From positions 1,860,001 to 1,924,000 of the forward strand of contig NW_024045133.1 of the NCBI RefSeq assembly GCF_012273895.1: 64,000 bases of DNA, in the 5' to 3' direction. Shown here in pieces: positions 19,592-31,062 of this stretch (its first letter is position 1; every line of letters starts with the position of its first letter). A program made the translations under genes and the position numbers. The notes beneath the pieces were generated by a model that was not told where the DNA came from, did not search any database, and was given only the letters and a program-made list of their open reading frames with translations. The stretch comes from Zerene cesonia (lineage: Eukaryota > Arthropoda > Insecta > Lepidoptera > Pieridae).

Positions 19592-19928
19592 CTAGCTTTT
19601 CGCCTGCGGCTTCGCCCGCATAGAATTCGCTTATATCTCGCGACACGGTATGGAGTATTTTCTTCGCATTAAAAAGTATGGTTCGTTCTTTCCCACGTTA
19701 AGCTCCATCTTCATACCAAGTTTCATCAAAATCGGTTTGACAATAAAGAATTTTCATACAGAGTTTCAACCCTTTCTACCCTTTTTTCGCGCTAAAAAGT
19801 ATCCTATGTCCTTTCCCAAGTTCAGTTCTATCTTCATACCAAATTTTATCAAAATCGGTTCAGTGGTTTTGGCGTGAAAACGTAACAGACAGACAGAGTT
19901 ACTTTCGCATTTATAATATTAGTAGGGA
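19592..19928 (-). repeat. Helitron-like element, family E, full length
   Basis: Longer family (about 340 bp) ending CTAGCTTTTCGCCTGCGGC and starting with ATTTATAATATTAGTAGGGA. The body has two related half-units (CCAAGTTTCATCAAAATCGG and CCAAATTTTATCAAAATCGG). Sister copy at 28388. Confidence 0.7.
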
Positions 19929-19947
19929 TTAGTAGGACGAGTTAAGA

Positions 19948-20130
19948 CTAGCCGCTTGTGCCGGCTTCGCCCGAGTTGAGGATGGATAGAAACGGGTTCG
20001 TACTGATACCTACCTACTTTAGACTTGACGATGTATGAATGTATGTTCTAGTAGTTCATTTTAACCGACTTCTAAAAGGAGGTTCTTAATTCGAGTGTAT
20101 TTTTTGTTGTTTGTGGGTTTATTAACTCAG
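19948..20130. repeat. Helitron-like solo end followed by R2 repeat
   Basis: CTAGCCGCTTGTGCCGGCTTC at 19948 is a family B-like end; ACCGACTTCTAAAAGGAGG from 20061 is R2. Confidence 0.4.
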
Positions 20131-20146
20131 AGTTTTCGCCTATGTT

Positions 20147-20250
20147 AAAACTTCATTGCAATCGGTTCAGTGGTTTTTGCGTGATACAGCAACAAACACA
20201 CACACACACACACATCCTTACAAACTTTCGCATTTATAATATTAGTGGGA
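20147..20250 (-). repeat. Helitron-like element, family A, truncated
   Basis: Only the outer half remains, with a long (CA)n and ATTTATAATATTAGTGGGA. Confidence 0.65.
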
Positions 20251-20447
20251 TTACGGAAATATTCCGAAAACGTAAGCGAGATTTGTACAAAGTGAATTCA
20301 TGCAGAAAAAAATAAACCTGTCCTACTGATGACCCGAAATCGATGCATCTTGCGAAATGAACAGCCGACGGTGAGCGATGATTTATCGCCGTTATATAAT
20401 ACCCCTTACGTCTAAACGGTTTTTAATCAATGTTTTTTTACACGCTT

Positions 20448-20600
20448 TTTATTAGCTTCACCTGTATGTTTGTATGTTTGTTTGTAACCGACTTCTTTGG
20501 GTGCGATTTTGACCCACTTTAAACGGCCAGATTTCGTTTCAAACCTTGTAGATTTATTGAGGACCGATGACAATACACTAATTTGATAAAATTATTCCAT
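20448..20600. repeat. Dispersed repeat R3
   Basis: GTGCGATTTTGACCCACTTT and ATTGAGGACCGATGACAATAC match 13915 and 59500. Confidence 0.5.
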
Positions 20601-21065
20601 TTTTCAATTTGCAAAATACGATTTTTGTTAATTTATGTAATTTTCATCTATAGTCGATAAGGTAAGAAAAATAATTAAAATTTTCGTCGTTCGAGTCGTG
20701 CAATAGTTTAAAATTAAAAAAACAAGCTATTATAAATAATCCAAACTAAAAAGTAGAAAATAAATAATAGTTTAAAAAAACTAAAAAACACGCTTTTTAT
20801 AGAAAACCGAACTAAAAAATAAAAAATAAATTTAAATGAATTTAAATTAAGAAAATAGTGTTAAAAATTTCAATGAATATAAATTAATAATAGTGTGAGT
20901 AAAAAAAAAATATTTTATTTTAAAAAAAGCGTGGGGTGCTTCTTAAGATATTATCGAAATCATAATCACTTTACTCATATCTGTCAATAAAATATCTATA
21001 ACCATTGACACCATGCAATCATGTATATATATATATATGTATTTATTATTGTTCTAATTATCAAT
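20601..21065. other. Very AT-rich intergenic sequence
   Basis: Long A/T runs (AAAAAATATTTTATTTTAAA) and a short (TA)n at 21023. No gene or repeat recognised. Confidence 0.5.
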
Positions 21066-21079
21066 AGCATTATTGCCTT

Positions 21080-21187
21080 AATAAATTTCTTTTAAAAATT
21101 AAAAACTTTTTAACGGATTTTAAACGCGATTTATTCATTATATTATTAACCGGACTTTTCGAACACCTTACAACTGAGTCTCCCCGT
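21080..21187. repeat. Foldback MITE F, left arm at gap edge
   Basis: Left arm AACGGATTTTAAACGCGATT and centre TTCGAACACCTTACAAC, then the N gap. Confidence 0.6.
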
Positions 21188-22187
21188 NNNNNNNNNNNNN
21201 NNNNNNNNNNNNNNNNNNNNNNNNNNNNNNNNNNNNNNNNNNNNNNNNNNNNNNNNNNNNNNNNNNNNNNNNNNNNNNNNNNNNNNNNNNNNNNNNNNNN
21301 NNNNNNNNNNNNNNNNNNNNNNNNNNNNNNNNNNNNNNNNNNNNNNNNNNNNNNNNNNNNNNNNNNNNNNNNNNNNNNNNNNNNNNNNNNNNNNNNNNNN
21401 NNNNNNNNNNNNNNNNNNNNNNNNNNNNNNNNNNNNNNNNNNNNNNNNNNNNNNNNNNNNNNNNNNNNNNNNNNNNNNNNNNNNNNNNNNNNNNNNNNNN
21501 NNNNNNNNNNNNNNNNNNNNNNNNNNNNNNNNNNNNNNNNNNNNNNNNNNNNNNNNNNNNNNNNNNNNNNNNNNNNNNNNNNNNNNNNNNNNNNNNNNNN
21601 NNNNNNNNNNNNNNNNNNNNNNNNNNNNNNNNNNNNNNNNNNNNNNNNNNNNNNNNNNNNNNNNNNNNNNNNNNNNNNNNNNNNNNNNNNNNNNNNNNNN
21701 NNNNNNNNNNNNNNNNNNNNNNNNNNNNNNNNNNNNNNNNNNNNNNNNNNNNNNNNNNNNNNNNNNNNNNNNNNNNNNNNNNNNNNNNNNNNNNNNNNNN
21801 NNNNNNNNNNNNNNNNNNNNNNNNNNNNNNNNNNNNNNNNNNNNNNNNNNNNNNNNNNNNNNNNNNNNNNNNNNNNNNNNNNNNNNNNNNNNNNNNNNNN
21901 NNNNNNNNNNNNNNNNNNNNNNNNNNNNNNNNNNNNNNNNNNNNNNNNNNNNNNNNNNNNNNNNNNNNNNNNNNNNNNNNNNNNNNNNNNNNNNNNNNNN
22001 NNNNNNNNNNNNNNNNNNNNNNNNNNNNNNNNNNNNNNNNNNNNNNNNNNNNNNNNNNNNNNNNNNNNNNNNNNNNNNNNNNNNNNNNNNNNNNNNNNNN
22101 NNNNNNNNNNNNNNNNNNNNNNNNNNNNNNNNNNNNNNNNNNNNNNNNNNNNNNNNNNNNNNNNNNNNNNNNNNNNNNNNNNNNNNN
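21188..22187. other. Assembly gap (1000 N)
   Basis: Exactly 1000 N, a placeholder. The left edge lies in MITE F; the right flank (TCCTAGTGTGGGAGCAAGGG) is not MITE sequence. Confidence 0.98.
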
Positions 22188-22674
22188 TCCTAGTGTGGGA
22201 GCAAGGGTTCTTAATCTACATATATGTAACAAAATGTTTTGATAAATAAATTATTGTTTATTGTTTATATAATAAATTTCTTATTAACCGGTCCGCATTA
22301 AAAATAAAAACAAAGCGCTCTATCAACCAACCATTCTCATACCAAACGACTTGCAAACGCAGGCCACGTCGCGCGTCAAGGTTGTATTATTATGCTTATA
22401 CGAGCCCCGTCGTTCCGGGATCAACACACTGCGGCAGCGGGGTGATGGCATACAGACTGACAGTACTGTGCTATCCGACTTCCACAACTGGGTATGGGAA
22501 CGATGCGGCGTCATTTTGTGACGTCATAGATATCGCTTCAAACGAAATGATAATTACTTAATATAAGTCAAGCGGTAGCGTTTGTATTAAAATTTGATAT
22601 ATGACATGCGCTAAATAAACCACTCCGTTATCTGAATGCAAAAAGGGCTTTCCAAGTTATGGGCATATTTAATA

Positions 22675-22797
22675 CTAGCTGTTCGCCTCGGCTTCGCCCG
22701 TGGTACGTATATAGCCTATGTGACTCAGTGAAGTTGCAGCTTTTATCCATTAAATACAAACAAACAAAAAATTCTTCCTCTTTATAAAATTTGTGTA
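22675..22797 (-). repeat. Helitron-like element, family B, internally deleted
   Basis: CTAGCTGTTCGCCTCGGCTTC to CTTCCTCTTTATAAAATTTG; lacks the AACACTGAAATAATTTTTC middle. Confidence 0.6.
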
Positions 22798-22840
22798 GAA
22801 AATATGACACGCGTTATAGGATTTGTAACCCGCGACGAAA

Positions 22841-22853
22841 ACAAATGATGATG

Positions 22854-22885
<32 letters not shown>

Positions 22886-22957
22886 GATGATGGTTATGAT
22901 GATGGTGATGATGATGATGATGGTGATGATGATGGTGATGATGATGGTGATGATGAG
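22841..22957. repeat. GAT/GGT trinucleotide microsatellite
   Basis: About 39 units of ATG/GTG in register. It gives a poly-Met/Val frame that is not a gene. Confidence 0.95.
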
Positions 22958-23257
22958 CTTATATACAACGTTTCAATGCTGAGGCGGCATCACGTGGCGG
23001 CCGAGTGATTAAAAAAACTTTTATAGCCCTTCTCCGGGCTTCCCGTTTTCGATAATTGCCAGTGGCGCAATGATTATTCGCAAAACGTATACGTTTAATT
23101 TATGATTGATGCCGAGATGCCCTTAGTGTGTTGCCCCCGGAAGGCTGTGCGGCTTTCAACCTTGCTTGTGTTTACCGCGTGTCGCAGGCATTGCTGATGT
23201 GTAATGGCATATTGAATAGTGACTAACTAGCATTAATATTTTATTATGTATTTTTAG

Positions 23258-23433
23258 GTTTTGCTCGCGGTCTTGCGAGAGTTTAATTCGGAGTAGTTTA
23301 ATAGATGTTAATGTTATGCATATAAACTTTCCTCTTGATTCGACTATATCTATTAAAAAAAAATCATCAAGTTTTAAAGAATTAAACATACATAGGGACG
23401 GATAAAGCGATTTTGTTTTATACTGTGCAGTGA
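23258..23433 (-). repeat. Helitron-like element, family C, diverged
   Basis: TTTTGCTCGCGGTCTTGCG to TTTTATACTGTGCAGTGA; the CTAG is lost. Confidence 0.55.
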
Positions 23434-23459
23434 AGATTTTGATATCACTACTTGATACT

Positions 23460-23637
23460 ACTAAACTACTGAATCGATCGGGCTGGAATTTGGCATGTAG
23501 ATAGCTACTATAATGTAGGCATCCGCTAAGAAAGGATCTTGATAAATTCTACCCGCAAGATAATAAAATAGGGGATGAAATATGTGCCGTGAAAATTTAC
23601 TTTGACCACGCGGGCGAAACTGCAGGAAAAAGTTAGC
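23460..23637 (+). repeat. Helitron-like element, family D, partial
   Basis: CTGGAATTTGGCATGTAGATA, ATCCGCTAAGAAAGGATCTTG, GGCGAAACTGCAGGAAAAAG; reverse relative at 29352. Confidence 0.5.
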
Positions 23638-23854
23638 ATGTACATATAAAAAAGAAACCCCTGGGCTGCTCTTTTAAAAGGTATTTCAAAATTAATAATA
23701 TTTAATTTTTCATTTTTGCCGAACACACTAATCGACTGCAACATAAAAGATAAACGTTTAAGATTGTGTAGATACGATCGTTAACAATTTGTAAAACCTT
23801 TTGTTTATATTATACTAAATAACATAATGTGTGTGTAATTTTTTTTATGCCATA

Positions 23855-24050
23855 CTAGCTGCGCCCCGCGGTTTCACCCGCGTAAGTCCGTATCACGTAG
23901 GAATATCGGGATAAAAAGTTGCCTATATGTTATTCCAGTTGTCTACGTACCAAATTGCATTGCAATCGGTTCAGTAGTCTTTGCGTGAAAGAGCGACAAA
24001 CAAACACACACACATCCTTACAAACTTTCGCATTTATAATATTAGTAGGA
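23855..24050 (-). repeat. Helitron-like element, family A, near full length
   Basis: CTAG at 23855, end TAGTAGGA at 24050; a small deletion next to GTTGTCTACGTACC. Confidence 0.75.
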
Positions 24051-24385
24051 TAGACAGACTAGTTAGTAGGACAAGGTTTATGCCTACTTTCAGTAATATT
24101 CGAATCATTGCAAGTATTAATATCTTTGTTTCTTTTTATCTATATCAGTCATTAATATGTAGGACAAATGTGCTGTCTATAACGAACAAAAACCGCCGCG
24201 GAGCTGCGCTCGCGCACCTTGACACACAATTGTCGTGTTTGCATACTAGATGGCTTGCGATTATCGCGCTGGTCATTTGCCGCCAAAATGTACAACTTTA
24301 CGCACAAAAGTTAGTCTCTTCGCCGACATAACTCGACTAGACTACTTAGAATTGTAAATATCAATTAGTATATTTCTATCTTGTG

Positions 24386-24553
24386 CACTACCACTCCTCT
24401 CCTTCGCAGCTTTCCTCTGCTTTGCGGTTGTCTGGAAGAGATCGCTTGAAAGCGATAAGACCGCCTTTTGTAGTTATTTTTTCACATTACATATGTCCAT
24501 TGTATTGTTCTTTATTTGTGGACAATAAAGAATTTTTATTATTGTTATTATTA
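24386..24553 (+). repeat. Non-LTR 3' tail (L2 tail family)
   Basis: CCTTCGCAGCTTTCCTCTGC, GATAAGACCGCCTTTTGTAG, GACAATAAAGAATTTTTATT. Confidence 0.6.
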
Positions 24554-24559
24554 GACGAC

Positions 24560-24735
24560 TGAGATGTTCCCTAGCCGGGGCAGAGGGCATCCGCAGCGCT
24601 GATCGTGAGCTTCCACTTATATTTCGCTCCATGTTTTCTCGATTCCCTTGGCCTCCGCTATGATTATCCTGCGCTAGGTCTGTTTAGGGCGGCCACGCTT
24701 GCGCTTCCCTTGGGGGTCCCAGTCCGGAGTTTTTA
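24560..24735 (-). pseudogene. Decayed non-LTR reverse transcriptase C-terminus
   Basis: On the minus strand the frame reads KRKRGRPKQT, stop, RRIIIAEAKGIEKTWSEI, stop, VEAHDQR. This matches the end of invertebrate RT proteins (pattern GRPKxTWRRTxxxExxxxGxTWxExxxxAxDRxxWR, from memory), with two stops and a TGG to TAG change. A dead LINE remnant. Confidence 0.6.
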
Positions 24736-25085
24736 CCAACGTGGTCAAATGGAACCTCGGTGAGATGTTTCACCGTTGTGAAAAGTAGCCTATGTCTATA
24801 GCTCTCTAGCCTCCTATCTGCAGACGCATAAGTCGCATCATAAAATCGCTCCGTTCAGACGTGAAAGAACGACAAACAAACCAACACTCTAATATATCTA
24901 TTACATAGTAACTTAGTCACAACACAACCGAATAAAAGTGTGTTACTGAGTTGCCATCAAGCTGCAACAACAACCATCTCCTGCCTAAAAGTATAAGATT
25001 GTGGAATAACTTGCGCCTGCGTCGGTTACTCCATCGCCCTACTATATGGACTTCTTCGAAGGAATCCTACTTCCTACTTAATATA

Positions 25086-25287
25086 TCCTACTAATATTAT
25101 AAATGCGAAAGTTTATAAGGATGTGTGTGTGTGTTTGTTGCTCTTTCACGCAAAACCTGCTTAACCGATTGCAATGAAATTTGGTACGTAGACGGTTGGA
25201 CAACTGGAATAATATATAGGCAACTTTTTGTCCCGATATTCCTACGGGATATAGACTTACGCGTGTGAAACCGCGGGGCGCAACTAG
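25086..25287 (+). repeat. Helitron-like element, family A, full length
   Basis: Forward copy, TCCTACTAATATTATAAATG to GGGGCGCAACTAG. Confidence 0.75.
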
Positions 25288-25334
25288 TAGTCTATAAGTA
25301 GTTAAAAGGCCGGCAAATCAATCATACTGGCCCC

Positions 25335-25412
25335 AACATTGTGATTACTTACGGGCGGCGGTGATCACTTGCCATCAGATGCATCGCCTGCTCTTTTGCC
25401 GGTAGCGGTGTA
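25335..25412 (+). repeat. U1 terminal fragment
   Basis: TTACGGGCGGCGGTGATCAC and TTGCCGGTAGCGG, the last part of U1. Confidence 0.5.
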
Positions 25413-25799
25413 AAAAAAAGCTAATATCGATCGTTATATGTTTGTTTACAAAACATATTAAAATTTGCGGTGACGCCCGCCATCTTTGATTATTTCCAGT
25501 AAGTTGGTAATGATGTATTCATATTGGTTGTCGATTTTAATAACGATGGTCATGGTAATGCGCCCGCGCAGCTCGGGTTTTTACAGGTTGTATACGTGGT
25601 AACGTCGTGACATAGTGCGAAGCGCAGTAGCATCCGCGTGCTACTACTATTTCACGTCGATCTTGTGTGCCGCCTCTGGGTGCTCAGAGTTCGCCCAATT
25701 CGTGTCGAAGCGTGCTCGAAACACAAAAACATCCACAAACAGTATTTCCATTACCACCAAAGCAGATCTCTACACTGTGTGTACACTGTCTTACTGAAT

Positions 25800-26165
25800 C
25801 TTTAATTTTTTATTACTTCCGCCTAATTTGGGTTGCTTGGAAGAAATTGCTATTGAGCAATAAAGCCGCCCTTTGCACTACATTTCCTATTTTTTTTTTG
25901 GTTAATTTAATTGTTTTTTCGAGTGTGCAATAAAGAATATTTCATTTCATTTCATATTTCATTTCATTTCATCTCTAGTGTGCTCGCAATGACCCGTATC
26001 TTTCTCTTTACCCTTCCCGGTCCTTTGCTATGAGAAGAAAAGGACTATTTAAAGTCGGCAATGCATTTGTAGAGACGTAAGGTCGCGCAAACGACCTTAC
26101 GCCTCCGCGAATGTTCATGGGCGGTGGTAGCGCTTGCCATCAGGCGAACCACCAGCTCCATTGCC
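25800..26165 (+). repeat. L2 3' tail, CATTT microsatellite, U1 copy
   Basis: 25815-25935 is an L2-type tail (TTGGAAGAAATTGCTATTGA, GCAATAAAGCCGCC, GTGCAATAAAGAATATTTC) ending in (ATTTC)n at 25937-25975. A U1 copy follows, with a hairpin of perfect core arms GTAAGGTCG...CGACCTTAC at 26064-26113. Confidence 0.55.
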
Positions 26166-26473
26166 GACCATGTAAATATATTCTTTTACTGTGCGAGCAA
26201 AACCGCGGGCGTAATGCTAGTATAGCTGTCGATAGATGCATAGAAAAAAATCTCTTAACCGAGTGAAAAAATTCCATCGAATAATATGCTCGTAATATCG
26301 TAATTTATACGCACATTAATTAATTAATTATCATCCAGCTGTTTAACGGATACAAGTCTCTCTCTCTAGTCTCTGCATTAATATAATCGTATAATTATGT
26401 ATCTACATTTATTTTTATAAACCCGTTTTGCATGTGCGAGTTGATAACGTGTACGTATATATTAACTGCAAGA

Positions 26474-26560
26474 GCGACGGTGGTTCAGTGGTTAGGTGCA
26501 CGCGCTGCAATCGCAAAAGTCGGGGGTTCGAGACGGGACGAGCGTGTAAGAGATTCATCG
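26474..26560 (+). repeat. tRNA-like sequence, possible third SINE head
   Basis: A-box-like TGGTTCAGTGGTTAGGTGC and B-box-like GGGGTTCGAGAC at tRNA spacing (about 45 bp). The acceptor stem does not pair well (GCGACGG against the 3' flank), so it is not called as a tRNA gene. Confidence 0.4.
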
Positions 26561-26807
26561 AATTTTCTATTTATTATTCACATCGGAATGGTGAAGAGAA
26601 GAGGTTATCAAATCTACTGTGTGTGTTTGTTTTTTTTGCTTTCCCTATATACCACGTACTCCGTGATTTTCAACAGGTTCGGCGTGGTTATCGGATGTGT
26701 TTGTCGGGGAATTTTTGTTGTATGGTCCCATTTTAGTCTGGTCAACCGGAGTCTCCGCCGACTGCTGGAAGGTGATCATTTTAGCGGTAACGACAACATC
26801 TTGATTA

Positions 26808-27004
26808 TCCTATCTTACTAATATTATAAATGCGAAAGTTTGTAAGGATGTGTGTGTGTTTGTTGCTCTTTCACGCAAAAACTACTGAAGCGATTGCAAT
26901 GAAATTTGGTACGTAGACAGCGGGACAATTGGTATAACATATAGGCAACTTTTTATCCCGATATTTCTACGACTTACGCGGGTGAAACCACGGGGCGCAG
27001 CTAG
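26808..27004 (+). repeat. Helitron-like element, family A, full length
   Basis: Forward copy with variant start TCCTATCTTACTAATATTAT and end GGGGCGCAGCTAG. Confidence 0.75.
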
Positions 27005-27072
27005 TATTCTGTCAATTGAACATCAAATATTGTTAACGTATCTATCTATCTATCTATATATATATAATAATG

Positions 27073-27153
27073 CGAAAGAAGAATAGAAAAAATTTGATCA
27101 CGAGGCAGGATTCGAACCTGCGTATCTTGCCTAACCGTAGCAACGCCTAGCCT
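27073..27153 (-). mobile_element. tRNA-SINE (T family), left arm abutting a gap
   Basis: Reverse copy (GATTCGAACCTGCGTATC, CGTAGCAACGCCTAGCC) cut by the N gap at the same internal point where the dimer at 12887 turns over. Confidence 0.7.
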
Positions 27154-28153
27154 NNNNNNNNNNNNNNNNNNNNNNNNNNNNNNNNNNNNNNNNNNNNNNN
27201 NNNNNNNNNNNNNNNNNNNNNNNNNNNNNNNNNNNNNNNNNNNNNNNNNNNNNNNNNNNNNNNNNNNNNNNNNNNNNNNNNNNNNNNNNNNNNNNNNNNN
27301 NNNNNNNNNNNNNNNNNNNNNNNNNNNNNNNNNNNNNNNNNNNNNNNNNNNNNNNNNNNNNNNNNNNNNNNNNNNNNNNNNNNNNNNNNNNNNNNNNNNN
27401 NNNNNNNNNNNNNNNNNNNNNNNNNNNNNNNNNNNNNNNNNNNNNNNNNNNNNNNNNNNNNNNNNNNNNNNNNNNNNNNNNNNNNNNNNNNNNNNNNNNN
27501 NNNNNNNNNNNNNNNNNNNNNNNNNNNNNNNNNNNNNNNNNNNNNNNNNNNNNNNNNNNNNNNNNNNNNNNNNNNNNNNNNNNNNNNNNNNNNNNNNNNN
27601 NNNNNNNNNNNNNNNNNNNNNNNNNNNNNNNNNNNNNNNNNNNNNNNNNNNNNNNNNNNNNNNNNNNNNNNNNNNNNNNNNNNNNNNNNNNNNNNNNNNN
27701 NNNNNNNNNNNNNNNNNNNNNNNNNNNNNNNNNNNNNNNNNNNNNNNNNNNNNNNNNNNNNNNNNNNNNNNNNNNNNNNNNNNNNNNNNNNNNNNNNNNN
27801 NNNNNNNNNNNNNNNNNNNNNNNNNNNNNNNNNNNNNNNNNNNNNNNNNNNNNNNNNNNNNNNNNNNNNNNNNNNNNNNNNNNNNNNNNNNNNNNNNNNN
27901 NNNNNNNNNNNNNNNNNNNNNNNNNNNNNNNNNNNNNNNNNNNNNNNNNNNNNNNNNNNNNNNNNNNNNNNNNNNNNNNNNNNNNNNNNNNNNNNNNNNN
28001 NNNNNNNNNNNNNNNNNNNNNNNNNNNNNNNNNNNNNNNNNNNNNNNNNNNNNNNNNNNNNNNNNNNNNNNNNNNNNNNNNNNNNNNNNNNNNNNNNNNN
28101 NNNNNNNNNNNNNNNNNNNNNNNNNNNNNNNNNNNNNNNNNNNNNNNNNNNNN
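27154..28153. other. Assembly gap (1000 N) inside an inverted SINE pair
   Basis: Flanked by a reverse SINE T arm on the left and a forward SINE T tail on the right, the same layout as the intact palindromic dimer at 12887-13206. Confidence 0.95.
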
Positions 28154-28229
28154 TGATCAAATTTTTTCTATTCTTTCAAAATTTCTAATTTATAAAGCAT
28201 TTCAATGCTATAAAACTAAAAATTAAATG
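28154..28229 (+). mobile_element. tRNA-SINE (T family), right-arm tail
   Basis: TTTCTATTCTTTCAAAATTT and AGCATTTCAATGCTATAAAA, the 3' tail of the right arm. The continuation AAATGCGAAAG links to TAATAATGCGAAAG left of the gap (27065), a likely target duplication. Confidence 0.65.
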
Positions 28230-28387
28230 CGAAAGAATTTCACTAGCGCGATTCAGAGGACGTGTTACTCCGGCAATTCGATATGTAATTTAATATTATT
28301 CATTCGTAATAGACCAAGATGTAAATATTATGAATAAGTGTAGATAAAAAAAAAACTCGTTTCGTGACACCGAAAATTTGCATAAAA

Positions 28388-28739
28388 TCTCTACTAATAT
28401 TATAATGCGAATGTAACTCTGTCTGTTTGTCTGTCTGTCTGTTACGCTTTCACGCCTAAATCACTGAACCGATTTTGATAAAATTTTGGTATGAAGATAG
28501 AACTGAACTTGGGGAAGGACATAGGATACTTTTTATTGCGAAAAAAGGGTTGAAAGAGGGGATGAAAATTTGTATGAAGGTTCGGTACTGTCAAACCGAT
28601 TTCGATGAAACTTGGTATGAAGATGGAGATAAACGTGGGAAAGAACAAACCATACTTTTTAATGCGAAGAAAATACTCCTTATCATGTCGCGCGATATAA
28701 GCGAATTTTACGCGAGCGAAGCCGCGGCCGAAAAGCTAG
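28388..28739 (+). repeat. Helitron-like element, family E, full length
   Basis: Forward 352-bp copy from TCTCTACTAATATTATAATG to GCGAAGCCGCGGCCGAAAAG then CTAG. The sister copy 19592 is reverse. Confidence 0.75.
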
Positions 28740-28880
28740 TTATAAATATAATAATAATACTAGTAAATATTGGATTAGCGTTTGATAAAATTTCCATACG
28801 ATTTAAATAGAAAAGTGATTAGTTATTTGTGTCTATTTTCGGTTGGTTGTTTTCGCATTATATGATTCATTATCATATAA

Positions 28881-29233
28881 TCATTACATAGTATAAACTA
28901 TAAAGAAGAGTCGCTTTGAGATTTTTAAAACTCGACTACAGTCAAAATCTATTATAATGACATCAAAGGGACTTCTCATATTTAGTCGTAAAAACCGATT
29001 GTCGTAACAGCCGATGATGTTGTTATGTTGATAATTCAGCTGGGACCCCAGATGTTGGTGATTTTAACCGATGTGTTGTTATAAATGATGTTGTTGTAAA
29101 CAGTTTTGACTTGGTTTTTGATGGGGGTTTTTTTTCGAATGATTCGAAAGGTATATAAGTATATAGTATATTTATAGTAGAATCTATTAAACTGCTCCAA
29201 GTTTAACGCGTGCGAAGCCGCGGGAAAAAGTTA
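28881..29233 (+). repeat. Helitron-like element, family C with foreign middle
   Basis: TCATTACATAGTATAAAC at one end and GCGTGCGAAGCCGCGGG at the other; about 150 bp between them (29000-29150) is not family C. Confidence 0.5.
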
Positions 29234-29242
29234 CAAGTATGC

Positions 29243-29340
29243 ACACCATGTGCATACTGATCCAATTTAAAACATAGGATAGTTTATATTATTTCAATTA
29301 TGATAAATGACTGCCCGGGCCAAGTCGGGGCGTGTAGCTA
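29243..29340 (+). repeat. Helitron-like element, family G, partial
   Basis: ACCATGTGCATACTGATCC, ATAGGATAGTTTATATTATT, GTCGGGGCGTGTAGCTAG; fuller copies at 39371 and 57824. Confidence 0.6.
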
Positions 29341-29351
29341 GTTACTTATAA

Positions 29352-29615
29352 ATATAGTTGCCCGTAGATTCGCCCGCGCGGTCTTAATAAATTGTTATGC
29401 TACAAACTTTCATCCCCTATTTTATCCCCTTGGGGGTAGTATTTATCAAAATCCTATCTCAGCGGATGCCTACGTCATAACATCTATCTGCATGCCAAAT
29501 TCCAGCCCGATCCGTCGAGTGGTTTGGGCTGTGCGTTGATAGATCACTATGTCAGTCAGTTCGTCAGTCAGACCTTTGATTTATGTATATTTTGATTAAA
29601 ATTATAATTAGTATG
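29352..29615 (-). repeat. Helitron-like element, family D
   Basis: GTTGCCCGTAGATTCGCCCG, TATCTCAGCGGATGCCTACG, TGCATGCCAAATTCCAGCC; ends in ATTATAATTAGTATGGA. Reverse of 23460. Confidence 0.55.
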
Positions 29616-29664
29616 GATAGTAAGGATAGATACACAGATTTTCGGTACGAAATAAGTAAGTACT

Positions 29665-29852
29665 TAGTATTTTCTTGTGTTTGATTTTACGCGAGTATTA
29701 TACATTTGGAAATTAAATACTTTTTAACGGATTTTAAACGCGATTTAATCATTATATTATTATTAACACTTCACAGCGAGCGTGGTCACGGGGAGACTGT
29801 CTCCCCGCTATATAATAAATCGTTGAAAAGTCTTCAATTTCTAAATGTAAGT
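29665..29852. repeat. Foldback MITE, family F
   Basis: ATTTTCTTGTGTTTGATTTT, left arm AACGGATTTTAAACGCGATT, centre CAGCGAGCGTGGTCACGGGG, right arm AAAGTCTTCAATTTCTAAAT. Confidence 0.65.
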
Positions 29853-30170
29853 ACGTGTTAACTTGTTAAAAATGCTGTCACGGTTTTGACAAAACTTTTG
29901 TAAACATGAAATCATCAATTCTTATAATTAAAAAGAACGAATGCAATGTTCAATTATGATTTCTTATTATTTACAAACACGGTGTTTTTAATTAATTTTA
30001 TTTAACTGTGTTTGCCCGACTGTGCACAGAGAGGGAGGGTTATGTGTGTATGTTTCTTTGGAACGCTATATAGTTGTTTCATATCATCTATATTTTGGTA
30101 CACACAAAACTGTTATGTTATAATTAATTAGTTATCGATATTCATTTGTTTTTGCTTAATTTATATTTTA

Positions 30171-30345
30171 CTAGCTGCGCCCCGCGGTTTCGCTCGCGTA
30201 AGTCTGTATCCCGTAGGAATATCGGGATAAAAAGTTGCCTGTGTGTTATACGTACCAATTATAATCGCAATCGGTTCAGTAGTTTTTGTGTGAAATAGTA
30301 ACAAATGTACATACACATACACATACATCCATCCTCACAAACTTT
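30171..30345 (-). repeat. Helitron-like element, family A, partly deleted
   Basis: CTAG at 30171; lost about 25 bp around CCAGTTGTCCAGC and the outer TCCTACTAATATT end. Confidence 0.65.
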
Positions 30346-30369
30346 GATGGATAGCTCTGGATAGAATTA

Positions 30370-30592
30370 CAAATTAAGAGTCAACCTAGGTTACATTATC
30401 ACAATTCGGCGGTCGTATAGCTAAATAGCGATTTCTTCCAGACAACAGAAAGTACAGAAATATATAGAACCGATTGCAATGAAATTTAGTACATAGATAG
30501 CTGTACAACTGGAATAATGTATAGACAACATTTTATCCCGATATTCCTACGGGACACAGACTAACGCGTATGAAACCGCGGGCCGTAGCTAG
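30370..30592. repeat. L2 tail (reverse) joined to a Helitron A end (forward)
   Basis: 30370-30450 has GCGATTTCTTCCAGACAAC (reverse L2 tail). 30468-30592 is a forward family A copy lacking its first half and ending GCCGTAGCTAG. Confidence 0.55.
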
Positions 30593-30778
30593 CTACTAAA
30601 GTATACATTTTAAGTTACAAACAACAAATTAAGAGCTCACTCAACATCTTCGTTATCAAGCTGCAAAGTTAATTCATTTATTATTTTTTTTCCTTTTTAA
30701 CTTTGGATTTAGTATATTTACAAAAGATTTTTATATGTGCATATGTGTTTTTATTTATTTTATAATAATATATGTACA

Positions 30779-30986
30779 TGGTATTTTCTTGTGTTTGATT
30801 TTACGCGAGTATTATTCGTTTAGTAATTAAAAACTTTTTAACGGGTTTTAAACGCGATTTATTAATTATATTATTAATCCGACGTTTCGAACACTTTACG
30901 GCGAGCGTGGTCACAGGGAGACTGTAATATAATGAATCAATCGCGTTTAAAATCCGTTAAAATGTTTAAAATTTCTAAATATATAC
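30779..30986. repeat. Foldback MITE, family F, nearly complete
   Basis: Arms AACGGGTTTTAAACGCGATT and AATCGCGTTTAAAATCCGTT face each other across CGAGCGTGGTCACAGGGAG. Confidence 0.7.
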
Positions 30987-31062
30987 ATGTTTTAACCTAT
31001 TTATGTATACATTGAATGTATGTATGTATGTATTTTTTTAATACATATTTAGTTCTCTTTAT

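Noticed and set aside
22791..22982. Open frame with a run of Met/Val residues
   Set aside because: It is the GAT/GGT microsatellite translated; no flanking coding signal.
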